Of a stretch of DNA of 52,161 bases, positions 21,691 through 30,525 are shown piece by piece; the stretch's first letter is position 1; every line of letters starts with the position of its first letter. Position numbers and translations under genes: made by a program. Origin of the DNA: Vulcanimicrobiia bacterium (GTDB lineage Bacteria > Vulcanimicrobiota > Vulcanimicrobiia > Vulcanimicrobiales > Vulcanimicrobiaceae). The stretch lies in NCBI GenBank assembly GCA_025934645.1, contig JAICWY010000011.1:1-52161 (forward strand), in the 5' to 3' direction. The notes beneath the pieces were generated by a model. The model saw only the letters and a list, made by a program, of their open reading frames with translations. It did not search any database and was not told the origin of the DNA.

Positions 21691-22449
21691 CTATACTGCA
21701 GGAGGCGAGCCGGCGGCCGGCGTGGTGGGCGCCGCGGACCGCAATTTGATGTACTCGCCCACGATCACCAGCGTCGCATACGCCGCTACGGCTTGCGTGA
21801 TGATCTGCCGCACGATCGCGCCGATGAGCGGAATGCCGCCGAAGAAACGCGCGATCCACGCCGCTAGCATGAACGCGATAGCGAGCAGAATCACGATGGC
21901 GATCGTTTGCACGAAATTGTTCAGCGTCATGCGCGCGGATTCGGCAAGCGCTTCGGATGCCGTGCGGTTGCCGACGATCACTGCGGGCAGCGTGTACAGG
22001 AAAAATAAGTAGAACGCCAGCAGCGCAAGCCCGAGTGTGGGAACGGAAAGCGCCACAGCGACGATACCCAGCAGAAACAGCAGCACGATCGCTACGAAAA
22101 TCTGCGTGCCGTCCGTGCGGAACGCGGCCGCGCCATCCTCCAAACCCGCCGTTCCCGTGCGCCACGCCGCGCCGGCCATGCCGGTCGTGTACGCGATCAC
22201 GAGAATCGTTGCGATCATCAACACGACGCCGATGATCAGCGCGCTCAAAAATCCCGACATGAGGCCGACGCCGCCCATGCCGACGGCGCTGAATCCGACC
22301 GCCGATGCAAAGCCGTACACCGTAAGCAGCCACACTACGATGGCGGCCACGATGCCGATGACGATGCCCGGAACGATGATCAGCCAGTTTTGCGTGAGCA
22401 ACTGCCACGCGCGCCCAAAAGTGTTGCCCAAATCTTCCGAGGACTGCAT
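21691..22449 (-). CDS. Polytopic membrane protein, paralogue of the next gene (252 aa)
   Basis: Six hydrophobic segments can be counted: [96 protein letters not shown] and the C-terminal [16 protein letters not shown]. It opens with an amphipathic helix [20 protein letters not shown]. The pattern '[14 protein letters not shown]...LxDG' and 'LYTxPAVxVGxRxASxAxxES' is shared with the neighbour at 22511-23227, so the two come from a tandem duplication. The topology and sequence resemble DUF4013/glycerophosphoryl-diester-phosphodiesterase membrane-domain-like proteins, but I do not assign a family. A 61-bp gap separates the two copies. Confidence 0.7.
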   Translation of the reverse strand: MQSSEDLGNTFGRAWQLLTQNWLIIVPGIVIGIVAAIVVWLLTVYGFASAVGFSAVGMGGVGLMSGFLSALIIGVVLMIATILVIAYTTGMAGAAWRTGTAGLEDGAAAFRTDGTQIFVAIVLLFLLGIVAVALSVPTLGLALLAFYLFFLYTLPAVIVGNRTASEALAESARMTLNNFVQTIAIVILLAIAFMLAAWIARFFGGIPLIGAIVRQIITQAVAAYATLVIVGEYIKLRSAAPTTPAAGSPPAV

Positions 22450-22510
22450 ATGCGAAAAACCTCCGAATGCTAGGGTAGGGCCCGGATTTGAAGGGCTTCG
22501 GAAGGCGGGA

Positions 22511-23227
22511 CTATGGCGCCTGGTTTGCCGGGGGAGCCAACTTGCAGTACTCGCCGACGATGAGCAGCATGGCGTAGGCCACGACCGCCTCCATGACGAT
22601 CCAGCCGACGATCTCGCCGAGCATCGGGACCCGGCCCAGCGCGTCGCCGATGGCTCCGCCGGCGATGGCCAGGGCGATTACCAGCAGCACCACGGCGAAC
22701 GTGACGCCTAAATTGCGCGCCGCGAGCTGAATCGACTCGATGACGGCGTCGCTGGCCGCCCGGTCACCCACCACGACGGCGGGCATGGTGTACAGCATGA
22801 AGGTCATGTAGAGCAGCACCGACAGCCCGAACGTCGGCACCACCAGCGCGGCCGCGGCCATGCCGATCAGAAAGAGTATCACCAGCGCCACGAACGCCTG
22901 CACGCCGTCCCGCCGGAGCGCGGAGAACCCGTCGGCAAGCGTCGCCGTTCCGGTGCGCCACGCCGCTCCCGCCATTCCTACGGTGAACGCGATCGCAATG
23001 AGCGCGGCCAAAATTCGCATACCGACGGCGATGATGGTGTCGAAGAACATCCAAAACGCGCCCGAGCCCGCAGCATCGAGGTTTTGGAAGAACGCCCACG
23101 ACGAAAAACCGCTCGCGTCCAGAACGTAGGCGCCGCCCGCCGTGATCGCGCCGATGACGATCGACGGCAGAATGATGACGGGATTACGCCGCAAGAGCAG
23201 CCACGCGCCCCGAAAAATTTCGATCAT
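22511..23227 (-). CDS. Polytopic membrane protein, paralogue of the previous gene (238 aa)
   Basis: It starts MIEIFRGAWLLLRRNPVIIL, then hydrophobic segments VIILPSIVIGAITAGGAYVL, FFDTIIAVGMRILAALIAIA, AFVALVILFLIGMAAAALVV, LSVLLYMTFMLYTMPAVVVG, GVTFAVVLLVIALAIAG and AVVAYAMLLIVGEYCKL. Shared signatures with the neighbour are [20 protein letters not shown] and LYTMPAVVVGDRAASDAVIES. Function unknown. The start overlaps the end of the HAD gene by 4 bases, so translation is coupled to it. The two copies could form a heteromeric membrane assembly; that is inference from tandem placement. Confidence 0.7.
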   Translation of the reverse strand: MIEIFRGAWLLLRRNPVIILPSIVIGAITAGGAYVLDASGFSSWAFFQNLDAAGSGAFWMFFDTIIAVGMRILAALIAIAFTVGMAGAAWRTGTATLADGFSALRRDGVQAFVALVILFLIGMAAAALVVPTFGLSVLLYMTFMLYTMPAVVVGDRAASDAVIESIQLAARNLGVTFAVVLLVIALAIAGGAIGDALGRVPMLGEIVGWIVMEAVVAYAMLLIVGEYCKLAPPANQAP

Positions 23228-23937
23228 AAGAGGTGCGCCGCGACCTCACCGATGCCGTTAACGATCGCGTCCGGCGGCCGCGCGCCGGCCGGCACCGGTT
23301 CGCCGCGCACGTTCACCCAGACGGTATAGAGCCCGGCTTCCAACGCGCCGGAAATATCGCGCTCGTAGCGGTCACCGACCATCGCACTGACGGACGGAGA
23401 GCTCTCCAACTTGCGGCACGCATGCGCGAAAAGCAGCGGGTCGGGTTTCACCATGCCCACTTCATCCGCTAGGAACAGCGCGTCGAAGTAGGGCGCGATC
23501 TGCAGCAGCGCGATCTTCTCGTGGTGCGTCTCAGACATGCCGTTCGTCACCAGACCCAATTTCATGCCGCGTGCTTTTAATTCTTTGAGCAGATCGAGCG
23601 CGCCGGGAAAGAGCGCGAAATATTTCTTCCGGTACACGTTGTAATTCGAAGCGCTGCGCTGCGCGAGCGCCGCATCTCCCAATCCCACGCTGTTCAGCGC
23701 GTTGCCCCACATCGTCGCGCGCAGTTGCGAGAGTTTGGTGCGCACCTGATCGCCCGTAAGGCGGTGCCAAAAGCCCTCCGCTTCCGCAATGTAGGCGTTT
23801 TTGAGTTCCATCGCGTCCACGCCGTGCTCGGCGGCGACTTCGCGCGCGACCTCTTCGGCGGCGCTGGTGAACGCATACGTGTCGTCGTGCAGCGTGTCGT
23901 CCAAATCGAACAACACGGTGCGCAGCTCAATCTTCAT
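23224..23937 (-). CDS. HAD-superfamily hydrolase (YjjG/pyrimidine nucleotidase-like)
   Basis: 237 residues. Motif I is TVLFDLDDTLHDDTYAF with the nucleophile Asp and the general acid Asp two positions later. A helical C1 cap follows (about residues 20-100, rich in Ala, Glu and Arg). Motif II is LGLVTNGMSETHHEKI with Thr, motif III is Lys in DEVGMVKPDPLLF, and motif IV is MVGDRYERDISGALEAG. All catalytic residues are present, so it should be an active phosphatase. The cap type and 'TNG' motif point to the YjjG/2-haloacid-dehalogenase-like group, many of which act on nucleoside monophosphates. Its start overlaps the mannosidase gene by 11 bases. Confidence 0.9.
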   Translation of the reverse strand: MKIELRTVLFDLDDTLHDDTYAFTSAAEEVAREVAAEHGVDAMELKNAYIAEAEGFWHRLTGDQVRTKLSQLRATMWGNALNSVGLGDAALAQRSASNYNVYRKKYFALFPGALDLLKELKARGMKLGLVTNGMSETHHEKIALLQIAPYFDALFLADEVGMVKPDPLLFAHACRKLESSPSVSAMVGDRYERDISGALEAGLYTVWVNVRGEPVPAGARPPDAIVNGIGEVAAHLL

Positions 23938-26401
23938 GGCTGAACCGCACGCGGAACGAGCGAATTTGGAATGGAGTCATATCGAACACGGCATGCTCTT
24001 CTTCGAGCAGCGCCGCGCCTTCCGCCTCGCGTTCCAAAGCGTCAACGGCGGTGACCACGGTCATTCGCGCGCCGCAGCGCAGTTTCACGCGGCGCGCCGC
24101 GCCGTCACACTCGCGCACGCGCACGATAACGCCGTCGCCGTCTTCCGCCGGCTTGCACGCCGCAACGATCACCGCGTCGTCATCGCACGTGAACAAGCGC
24201 ACCCGCGGTTCGTGCGCGAACTGCAGCCACGCACTCTCCAGCGCGCCCGTGCGCACGCCGGCAAACGGCGCGAACGCGTACGAAAGGCGGTGCGTGCCCA
24301 CGTCGGCGCGCGGGTCGGGCCACGTGGTGCCGCGCAGCAACGAGTGACCGATCTGCACGCCGCCTTTGGGCAAAGCGCGCGCGCTCCAACCGTACGTATC
24401 CAGCGCGAAGATCGCCATGCCCGTTCCTTGCGGATCTCGCGCGGATGCGAACCGCTGGCCGGGCACCTCGAATTTCGCGCGCTCTTCGGGCGTTTCAGCG
24501 CGCGCGCTGCGGACAATCGTGCCGTGGGGCGAGCCGTACGTCACCTCACCGGTTTGCGTCGTAAGCCAGTTCTCGACGCGCAGCAGCGTTCGCCGTTCGC
24601 TCCACTCGACGTCCAAATCGACGCGCAGGAACGACTCGCCGGCGTGCACGGCGATCCGCATGCTTGCGGGCGACGAGCCGAGCATAAAGTCGACGATCAA
24701 CGCCCCTTCTTCGACTCGCGCCCCGCGCGGCACCGCGTGCCGCATGTGTTTGCGATACTCCTCGTCGATGTTCCACGCTTCCCACTGTTTGGGTTTATCG
24801 CGGTAGAGCGCCAGCACATTTGCTTGCGCGACGCAGTTGCGTTCGCCGGCGGCCGCGAGTTCCACGATCGCGCCGCTCTCCAGCACTTCGGCGCGCAAGA
24901 TGCCGTTGTCGAAGCGGAAACGATCATCCGCGCGTACCGGCGGCACCGGCGCATTTTGCGGGTCGTTTCGCGTAGCGCGAGGGAGCATGGTCTGCGCGGA
25001 GCCGATTACCGATGCGGTCAATTCGCCGGCGCGCGCGTACTCCGCAACCGCGTCCTCGTACACGGGGGCAATCGACGTTCCGGGAAGCACGTCGTGAAAT
25101 TGGTTGCGCAGTACCAGTTCCCACGCTTCGCGCAAACGCTGTGCGAATTCCGCAACCGCCCCGCGCGGCGCGTGCACCGCGACGCACCACGCGAGCAGCT
25201 CCTCGGCCTCCGAGAGCGCTCGCTCGAGTAAAGCATTCTGCGCCTTTACGCCGTGATGCGTGGTGTAAATGCCGCGGTGAAATTCCAGATACAGCTCATC
25301 CGCGTGCTGCGGCAGCGAATTCGCGCGCGATTCAAGCGATTCAAACCAGGCGCGCGGTTTGATGAACGGGCCGAGCGGACGCACTTGTTCGATCATGTGC
25401 GAGGTCACGCCGCCGCCGCCGTCGCCGTAGCCGACGACGAGCGGTTCTTGCCGCTGTTTGGCGCGCGCGACGCGCCACGGATACGGACCGCCGTCATACG
25501 ATTGAATGAGCGCGGAAACGACGCGGCTTCCGTCGGGTCCTCTCCACACGAACTGCGGATAAGGGAACTTGGTGGTGTCGTTCCATTGCAGTTTGGTCGT
25601 CGCAAAATAGCGGATGCCCGCGTGCGCGAGCAGTTGCGGAAGCGTATTGCAAAAGCCGAACGAGTCGGGCAGCCACGCGATCTGCGGCGACGTGCCGAAC
25701 TGCTCGCCGCAATACCGGTGCGCGAAGAGCATTTGGCGCAGCAGCGATTCGCCCGAGGGCACGTTGCAATCGCTCTCGACCCACAGCGCAGCCACATCCG
25801 GATCGAACCGCCCGGACGCGACGTGGCCGCGCACGCGTTCGAAGAGCTGCGGATCGGCGTTCTGTACAAACCGGTAAAGCTGGGGTTGGCTCTGAATAAA
25901 TATGAACGCCGGATCGCGATCCAGCAGATCGCACGCGGTCGCGAAAGTGCGCTCCGCTTTGCGTTTGGTTTCCTCGTACGTCCATAACCACGCGACGTCT
26001 AAGTGGCTGTGCCCGAGGATCGGCAAGTTGCCGGTGTGCGCGCCGTTTTCCGGCGCAGGCGGCGCCCCAACGATCTCCAGCGCGCGCATCGGACGCTGCT
26101 TCGAAGTGCGGTTGAGATACCACCACACGATTCCCGGACCCGACGGCAAGCCGTTCGTGGGCAACGCTTCGAGCTCGACGTCGAGCGCCAAGCGCCGCTC
26201 GCGATCGCTCGGCGGCAGCACGACTTCGTGATGCTCGCGGTCGTACGCGCCGGCGGCGAATCCGTCGACGCGGAGCAGCGCGCCCGTGCGCGTTCTATAG
26301 CGAAGCGCGACGCTCGCGTCTTGCGGCGCGAGCACTGCGATAAGCCGGACTACGCCGGGCGGCGCGTCGCTTGCAACGTCGGGTTTGAGAAGCAGCTGCA
26401 C
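23927..26401 (-). CDS. GH38 alpha-mannosidase
   Basis: 824 residues. After a beta-rich N-terminal region of about 120 residues, the GH38 catalytic domain begins with ILGHSHLDVAWLWTYEETKR. Zinc ligands expected from the family are H133 and D135 in this motif, the nucleophile D246 in AWLPDSFGFCNTLPQLL, and the His in RNQFHDVLPGTSIAPVYED. GYGDGGGGVTSHMIEQV is also typical. The rest (about 480-824) is the beta-sandwich C-terminal region. There is no signal peptide, so it should act in the cytoplasm on imported manno-oligosaccharides or glycoside fragments. No sugar transporter lies nearby. It is slightly shorter than most bacterial members. Downstream it overlaps the HAD gene by 11 bases; upstream are two small DUF5985 genes. 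Confidence 0.93.
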   Translation of the reverse strand: MQLLLKPDVASDAPPGVVRLIAVLAPQDASVALRYRTRTGALLRVDGFAAGAYDREHHEVVLPPSDRERRLALDVELEALPTNGLPSGPGIVWWYLNRTSKQRPMRALEIVGAPPAPENGAHTGNLPILGHSHLDVAWLWTYEETKRKAERTFATACDLLDRDPAFIFIQSQPQLYRFVQNADPQLFERVRGHVASGRFDPDVAALWVESDCNVPSGESLLRQMLFAHRYCGEQFGTSPQIAWLPDSFGFCNTLPQLLAHAGIRYFATTKLQWNDTTKFPYPQFVWRGPDGSRVVSALIQSYDGGPYPWRVARAKQRQEPLVVGYGDGGGGVTSHMIEQVRPLGPFIKPRAWFESLESRANSLPQHADELYLEFHRGIYTTHHGVKAQNALLERALSEAEELLAWCVAVHAPRGAVAEFAQRLREAWELVLRNQFHDVLPGTSIAPVYEDAVAEYARAGELTASVIGSAQTMLPRATRNDPQNAPVPPVRADDRFRFDNGILRAEVLESGAIVELAAAGERNCVAQANVLALYRDKPKQWEAWNIDEEYRKHMRHAVPRGARVEEGALIVDFMLGSSPASMRIAVHAGESFLRVDLDVEWSERRTLLRVENWLTTQTGEVTYGSPHGTIVRSARAETPEERAKFEVPGQRFASARDPQGTGMAIFALDTYGWSARALPKGGVQIGHSLLRGTTWPDPRADVGTHRLSYAFAPFAGVRTGALESAWLQFAHEPRVRLFTCDDDAVIVAACKPAEDGDGVIVRVRECDGAARRVKLRCGARMTVVTAVDALEREAEGAALLEEEHAVFDMTPFQIRSFRVRFSHED

Positions 26402-26411
26402 ACCCTCGGTT

Positions 26412-26672
26412 TTACCGCGAGGACGCGCGATTCTTGTAAAGGATGGCGACGATGATCAGTAAGAACGCCGCGAGCCGGATGAAATACATGCCCGCGCGCG
26501 GCTCTTCGGGCGTGTTGCGGATAGCAAGGCCGAGGCGTTCGCCTCCCAGCAGCGTCCACGCGATCGCAAAAAGGATGAAGAACCGGTCGCCGGTGCGGGC
26601 CCAGAAGCGCCAGAAGAATACGGCAGCGACCAAAAAGCCCATCATCAGCATGCCGCTTAGGAAGAGAAACAT
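26412..26672 (-). CDS. DUF5985 small membrane protein (86 aa)
   Basis: Three hydrophobic segments: MFLFLSGMLMMGFLVAAVFF, FFILFAIAWTLLGGERLGLA and FIRLAAFLLIIVAILYKNR. The pattern 'FxxGxLxxxxxVxxxFFxRFWxxTxDRxFxxFAxAFxLxxxxR' is typical of DUF5985, here read as MGFLVAAVFFWRFWARTGDR. Function unknown. It starts one base after the stop of the similar gene upstream (26674-26946) and ends 10 bases before the mannosidase, so all three are likely co-transcribed. DUF5985 genes commonly occur in such pairs in soil bacteria. Confidence 0.8.
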   Translation of the reverse strand: MFLFLSGMLMMGFLVAAVFFWRFWARTGDRFFILFAIAWTLLGGERLGLAIRNTPEEPRAGMYFIRLAAFLLIIVAILYKNRASSR

Positions 26673-26673
26673 G

Positions 26674-26946
26674 CTACGCCGCCTCCTCCTCGATCAAGCC
26701 GTAACAAAGGAGCGCGACGCCGAGCAATGCCGGAAGCAGCCGCCAGACGGAGAGGTCGACGGAATTCGTGAGCACGATGACGTCCAGGAACAGCATGATG
26801 TTGTTGACGCAGAGGCAGAAAAAGCAGACTGCGCTCCACATCAGCAGCCGCGTGCCGCTGCGCCGGTATCCGCGCAGCAGCAGCAGGCCGCAGAGCAGGC
26901 TCGTGGCCGTGCACAAGAGATAGATGACTTCAGCGAGTCCGCTCAT
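26674..26946 (-). CDS. DUF5985-like small membrane protein (90 aa)
   Basis: The start is taken at ATG 26946 (MSGLAEVIYLLCTATSLLCG), which resembles the N-terminus of DUF5985 partners; an in-frame start at 26994 adds 16 unconserved residues. Three hydrophobic segments: VIYLLCTATSLLCGLLLL, LLMWSAVCFFCLCVNNIMLF and LLPALLGVALLCYGLIEEE. The motif LLLRGYRRSGTRLLMWSAVC matches the conserved 'LLRxYRRxxxRLLxWSxLCF'. The start lies inside the end of the winged-helix gene (overlap 17 bases). It precedes the second family member with a one-base gap. The two presumably make a hetero-oligomer in the membrane; the role is unknown. Confidence 0.78.
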   Translation of the reverse strand: MSGLAEVIYLLCTATSLLCGLLLLRGYRRSGTRLLMWSAVCFFCLCVNNIMLFLDVIVLTNSVDLSVWRLLPALLGVALLCYGLIEEEAA

Positions 26947-27322
26947 CGCCCTCATCTCGCAAGCGGAACGCGTCCGCGAAGGACCGTGCCGCATCGGGAC
27001 GGGAAAAGACCAATTCGATCACGCTAAACCGCCGGGCGCCATACTCTTCCGAGAGCAGTTCGACCATATCGTGCGAGCGCCCGCTTGCCGTGTACTGAAA
27101 TCCGGCATTCGGGTCGCCTTTGGCGAGCTTCGCCTGGCGCAGTCCCTCCAGGCGCGAGGCGATAGAGTTCGGGCTGCTGCGCAAAATCGCGCTGATCTCG
27201 GCGACCGTCCAAACGCGGCTGGGATTGGCAACAAGGATCAGCAAAACTTCGATCTGTTCGACCGAAGTGATGTGTTTATTGACAAATGTTCGGAACGCTT
27301 CCGAGAAATCACGCTTCCCCAT
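26930..27322 (-). CDS. Winged-helix transcriptional regulator (130 aa)
   Basis: The N-terminal half is a compact winged helix: SVEQIEVLLILVANPSRVWT, then VAEISAILRSSPNSIASRLEGL as the helix-turn-helix, and GFQYTASGRSHDMVELLSEE for the wing and last helix. The C-terminal 40 residues (SVIELVFSRPDAARSFADAF) are helical and may dimerise. There are no ligand or phosphorylation motifs. It overlaps the following DUF5985-like gene, so it is probably co-transcribed with it and may control it; DUF5985 pairs are often found beside a regulator of this sort. The gap to uvrB upstream is only 21 bases. Confidence 0.75.
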   Translation of the reverse strand: MGKRDFSEAFRTFVNKHITSVEQIEVLLILVANPSRVWTVAEISAILRSSPNSIASRLEGLRQAKLAKGDPNAGFQYTASGRSHDMVELLSEEYGARRFSVIELVFSRPDAARSFADAFRLRDEGDERTR

Positions 27323-27343
27323 GCGGTGCGCAAGCTGTTCCAG

Positions 27344-29392
27344 CTAACTTCCGACTAATTCCTTTAACGCGTGCTCGAATATTTTCGGCGCTTTGCCTTG
27401 GAATAACACCGATTCATTTCCGCCGATCTGTTTGCGTAACTCGATCAGCTCGTCGCGCAGGGCCGCAGCCTTTTCAAATTCGAGATTTGCGGCGTACTCC
27501 CGCATCTTCTTCTCGATCTCCGAAGCCATCTTCATCGCAACGTCGCGCGGCAGTTTCTCGCGGCGGATATCCGCTTGCGTCTCTTCGGTCGCACCGATCA
27601 TGCTCAGGATATCGTGCACTTCTTTGCGCACCGATTTGGGTTCGATGCCGTGCTCGGCGTTGTGCGCGAGCTGCAATTCGCGCCGGCGGCGCGTCTCGCC
27701 GATCGCTCTAGCCATCGACTCGGTCACGACATCCGCATACATGATCACTTTACCTTCGACATTGCGCGCCGCGCGCCCGATGGTTTGGATCAGCGACGTG
27801 CCGCTGCGCAAATAGCCCTCTTTATCGGCGTCCAAAATGCCGACGAGCGAGACCTCCGGCAAATCCAGGCCTTCGCGTAAGAGATTGATGCCAATCAAGA
27901 CGTCGAACACGCCCAAACGCAGATCGCGCAGAATGGCGACGCGCTCCAGCGTGTCCACCTCGCTGTGCAGATAGCGCACCTTGAAGTTCATCTCGATCAG
28001 GAAGTCGGTGAGGTCTTCCGCCATCTTCTTCGTGAGGGTCGTCACCAGCACGCGCTCTTTGCGCTCGACGCGCTGCCGGATCTCCTCCATCAGATCGTCG
28101 ACTTGGTTGCGCGTTGGGCGCACGTCGACTTCGGGATCCACAAGGCCGGTCGGACGGATGATCATCTCGACGGTCTGCGTGCTGCGGCCGAGTTCGTACG
28201 TGCTCGGCGTCGCGGAGACGTAAACTACCTGGCTGACGTGATCGACGAACTCGTCGTACGTGAGCGGACGGTTGTCGAGCGCGCTGGGCAGACGGAAACC
28301 GTGCTCCACCAACGAGAGCTTGCGCGAACGGTCGCCGCCGTACATCGCATGCACCTGCGGCAGCGTGACGTGCGACTCGTCGATGAAGACCATCCAGTCT
28401 TTCGGAAAGAAGTCGAGCAGACACCACGGCGTCGTGCCGGGCTCGCGCCCCGTGAGATGCCGCGAGTAATTCTCGATGCCGTTGCAGTAGCCGACCTCGC
28501 GCAGCATGTCGAGATCGTAGCGCGTGCGCATCTCCAGGCGCTGCGCTTCCAGCAGCTTGCCGTTCTTTTTAAAATAGCTCAGGCGCTCTTCGAGTTCGTC
28601 TTCGATGGAGCGGATCGCGCGCCGGAGTTTCTCGTCCGGCGTGATGAAGTGCTTCGCCGGAAAGATCAGCAGTTCGTCTTTGCTCTCGACGTATTCGCCG
28701 GTCATGATGTTGACCACGTTGATCGCGTCGATCTCGTCGCCGAAGAACTCGATGCGGTGCACCAGTTCTTCGTCCACGCCGACGAATTCCAGCGTGTCGC
28801 CGCGCACGCGGAACGTTCCGCGGACCATATTGATGTCGTTGCGGCGGTACTGCATGTCCACGAGTTTGCGCAAGAGCGCGTCGCGGTCCATGGTATCGCC
28901 GATTTTAAGGCGCGCCGACATCTCGGTGTAGTCTGAAGGCGATCCCAAGCCGTAAATGCACGAAACCGACGCAACGATCAATGTGTCGCGCCGCGTAATC
29001 AGCGACTGTGTCGCGGAGTGGCGAAGGCGCTCGATCTCGTCGTTGATCGAACTATCTTTCTCGATGTACGTGTCCGTGTGCGCGATGTACGCTTCCGGCT
29101 GGTAGTAGTCGAAGTACGAGACGAAATACTCGACGGCGTTTTCCGGGAAGAACTCGCGGAACTCGGCGCAGAGCTGCGCCGCGAGCGTCTTGTTGTGGCA
29201 CAGCACGAGCGTGGGCTTCTGCACCAATTCGATGACCCGCGCCATCGCAAGCGTCTTGCCGCTGCCGGTCACGCCGAGCAGCGTCTGCGCCGCGTCGCCC
29301 CGCTTCACGCCCTCGGCCAGCGCCTCCGTCGCCTTCGGCTGGTCTCCGGCAAGCTGGTACGGACTAACGAGTTTAAACTGCTGCGAGGCCAT
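27344..29392 (-). CDS. uvrB: UvrABC excinuclease subunit B
   Basis: 682 residues. Walker A is [17 protein letters not shown] (about 38-54), and the damage-probing beta-hairpin region [20 protein letters not shown] follows. Helicase motifs include [33 protein letters not shown] and [17 protein letters not shown]. The UvrB-specific domain has [19 protein letters not shown]. The C-terminal UVR motif that contacts UvrC is [20 protein letters not shown]. The protein is full length and intact. It heads the minus-strand run 29.4-21.7 kb and is divergent from prs across 95 bases; a GC-rich stem-loop lies in between. uvrC is not in the window. Confidence 0.98.
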   Translation of the reverse strand: MASQQFKLVSPYQLAGDQPKATEALAEGVKRGDAAQTLLGVTGSGKTLAMARVIELVQKPTLVLCHNKTLAAQLCAEFREFFPENAVEYFVSYFDYYQPEAYIAHTDTYIEKDSSINDEIERLRHSATQSLITRRDTLIVASVSCIYGLGSPSDYTEMSARLKIGDTMDRDALLRKLVDMQYRRNDINMVRGTFRVRGDTLEFVGVDEELVHRIEFFGDEIDAINVVNIMTGEYVESKDELLIFPAKHFITPDEKLRRAIRSIEDELEERLSYFKKNGKLLEAQRLEMRTRYDLDMLREVGYCNGIENYSRHLTGREPGTTPWCLLDFFPKDWMVFIDESHVTLPQVHAMYGGDRSRKLSLVEHGFRLPSALDNRPLTYDEFVDHVSQVVYVSATPSTYELGRSTQTVEMIIRPTGLVDPEVDVRPTRNQVDDLMEEIRQRVERKERVLVTTLTKKMAEDLTDFLIEMNFKVRYLHSEVDTLERVAILRDLRLGVFDVLIGINLLREGLDLPEVSLVGILDADKEGYLRSGTSLIQTIGRAARNVEGKVIMYADVVTESMARAIGETRRRRELQLAHNAEHGIEPKSVRKEVHDILSMIGATEETQADIRREKLPRDVAMKMASEIEKKMREYAANLEFEKAAALRDELIELRKQIGGNESVLFQGKAPKIFEHALKELVGS

Positions 29393-29439
29393 CGTGACTA
29401 GTTACCCTTAAACTTGGGGGTAGGGTTGCGGAGGAGTCC

Positions 29440-29459
29440 GGCGGAACAGAGCTTCCGCC
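29440..29459. promoter_or_regulatory. 20-base inverted repeat between uvrB and prs
   Basis: GGCGGAACAGAGCTTCCGCC has perfect 7-base arms (29440-29446 and 29453-29459) around six bases. It lies 48 bases from the uvrB start and 29 from the prs start in the shared 95-base gap. It could be a protein-binding operator or a hairpin in the prs leader. It contains GAAC but not the symmetric GAAC-N4-GTTC of Gram-positive LexA boxes. Confidence 0.4.
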
Positions 29460-29487
29460 CCCCGCCCACGACCTGGAGAAGCGCCCG

Positions 29488-30507
29488 TTGAGCCACAATC
29501 CCCTGATCTTCTGCGGCAACTCGAACCGCCAGCTTGCCGAGGACATCGCGAAGCGCCTGAAGCTGCACGTCGGCAAGGCGCAGGTGACGAAGTTCAAAAA
29601 CGAAGAGACCCGCGTACAGGTCGGCGAGAACGTCCGCGGTTCCGAGGTTTTCGTGGTGCAGTCGATCTGCAAAGCGCCCAACGGCAACGGCGTCAACGAC
29701 GCGCTGATGGAGCTGCTGCTGATGATTGACGCGCTCAAGCGCGCCTCGGCGGCCCGCATCACCGCGGTCATTCCGTATTACGGCTACGCCAAGCAAGACA
29801 AGAAGACGACCGGCCGCGAGCCTATCTCGGCCAAGCTCGTCGCGAACATGCTGAAAACGGCAGGTGCGAAGCGCATGGTCACCATGGACTTGCATGCAGC
29901 GCAGATTCAGGGCTTCTTCGACGGCCCCGTCGACAACTTGATGGCGATGCCGACGCTCTGCAATTATTTGAAGAAAGAGGGCCTCGCCGAGAGCCGCATC
30001 GTCGTCGTGTCGCCGGATGCCGGCGGCGTGCACCGCGCGGAACTCTTCGCGAAGCGTCTGAACAGCTCGCTGGCGATCGTGTTCAAGCGCCGTCCGGAGC
30101 CCGACATCTCCGAAGTGACCGACATCGTGGGCGACGTGCGCGGCAAGATCGCGGTCGTCGTGGACGACATGATCTCCACCGGCGGCACGCTCGCGAAAGC
30201 CGCGGAAGCGATTCTAGAGCGCGGCGCGACGCAGGTGTACACCGTAGCCACGCACGGCATCTTCGCCGGCGAGGCGATTCAAGTGCTGGAAGAGTCGCCG
30301 ATTGAACGCGTGATCGTCACCGACACGATACCGTTCAACGACGTGGACGAGCATCCGAAGTTCGCGCAGCTCTCCATCGCGCAAACGTTCGCGGACGCGA
30401 TCAACCGCATCACGACCAACCGCTCTGTCTCCGAACTCTTCACCGAAGATGGGGATAAGAAGGCCGATTTCCCGCAGCCGGTTCCGGAACCGGCGGCCCT
30501 TTTATAA
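29488..30507 (+). CDS. prs: Ribose-phosphate pyrophosphokinase (PRPP synthetase)
   Basis: 339 residues making PRPP from ribose 5-phosphate and ATP. The start is TTG at 29488, supported by GGAGAAG eight bases upstream and by the product MSHNPLIFCGNSNRQLAEDI, which is the standard family opening. Motifs: QSICKAPNGNGVNDALMELL, the catalytic flexible region ITAVIPYYGYAKQDKKTTGR, VTMDLHAAQIQGFF, PDAGGVHRAELFAKRL, and the PRPP-binding loop VVVDDMISTGGTLAKAAE. The C-terminus has about 20 extra residues (DGDKKADFPQPVPEPAALL) beyond the usual end. It starts the prs-rplY-pth operon, a conserved arrangement in bacteria. Confidence 0.97.
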   Translation: MSHNPLIFCGNSNRQLAEDIAKRLKLHVGKAQVTKFKNEETRVQVGENVRGSEVFVVQSICKAPNGNGVNDALMELLLMIDALKRASAARITAVIPYYGYAKQDKKTTGREPISAKLVANMLKTAGAKRMVTMDLHAAQIQGFFDGPVDNLMAMPTLCNYLKKEGLAESRIVVVSPDAGGVHRAELFAKRLNSSLAIVFKRRPEPDISEVTDIVGDVRGKIAVVVDDMISTGGTLAKAAEAILERGATQVYTVATHGIFAGEAIQVLEESPIERVIVTDTIPFNDVDEHPKFAQLSIAQTFADAINRITTNRSVSELFTEDGDKKADFPQPVPEPAALL

Positions 30508-30525
30508 GAATAACGAGGAATAACC

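Noticed and set aside
29393-29487. LexA box at uvrB
   Set aside because: No symmetric CTGT-N8-ACAG or GAAC-N4-GTTC element is present; only the GC-rich inverted repeat is seen.
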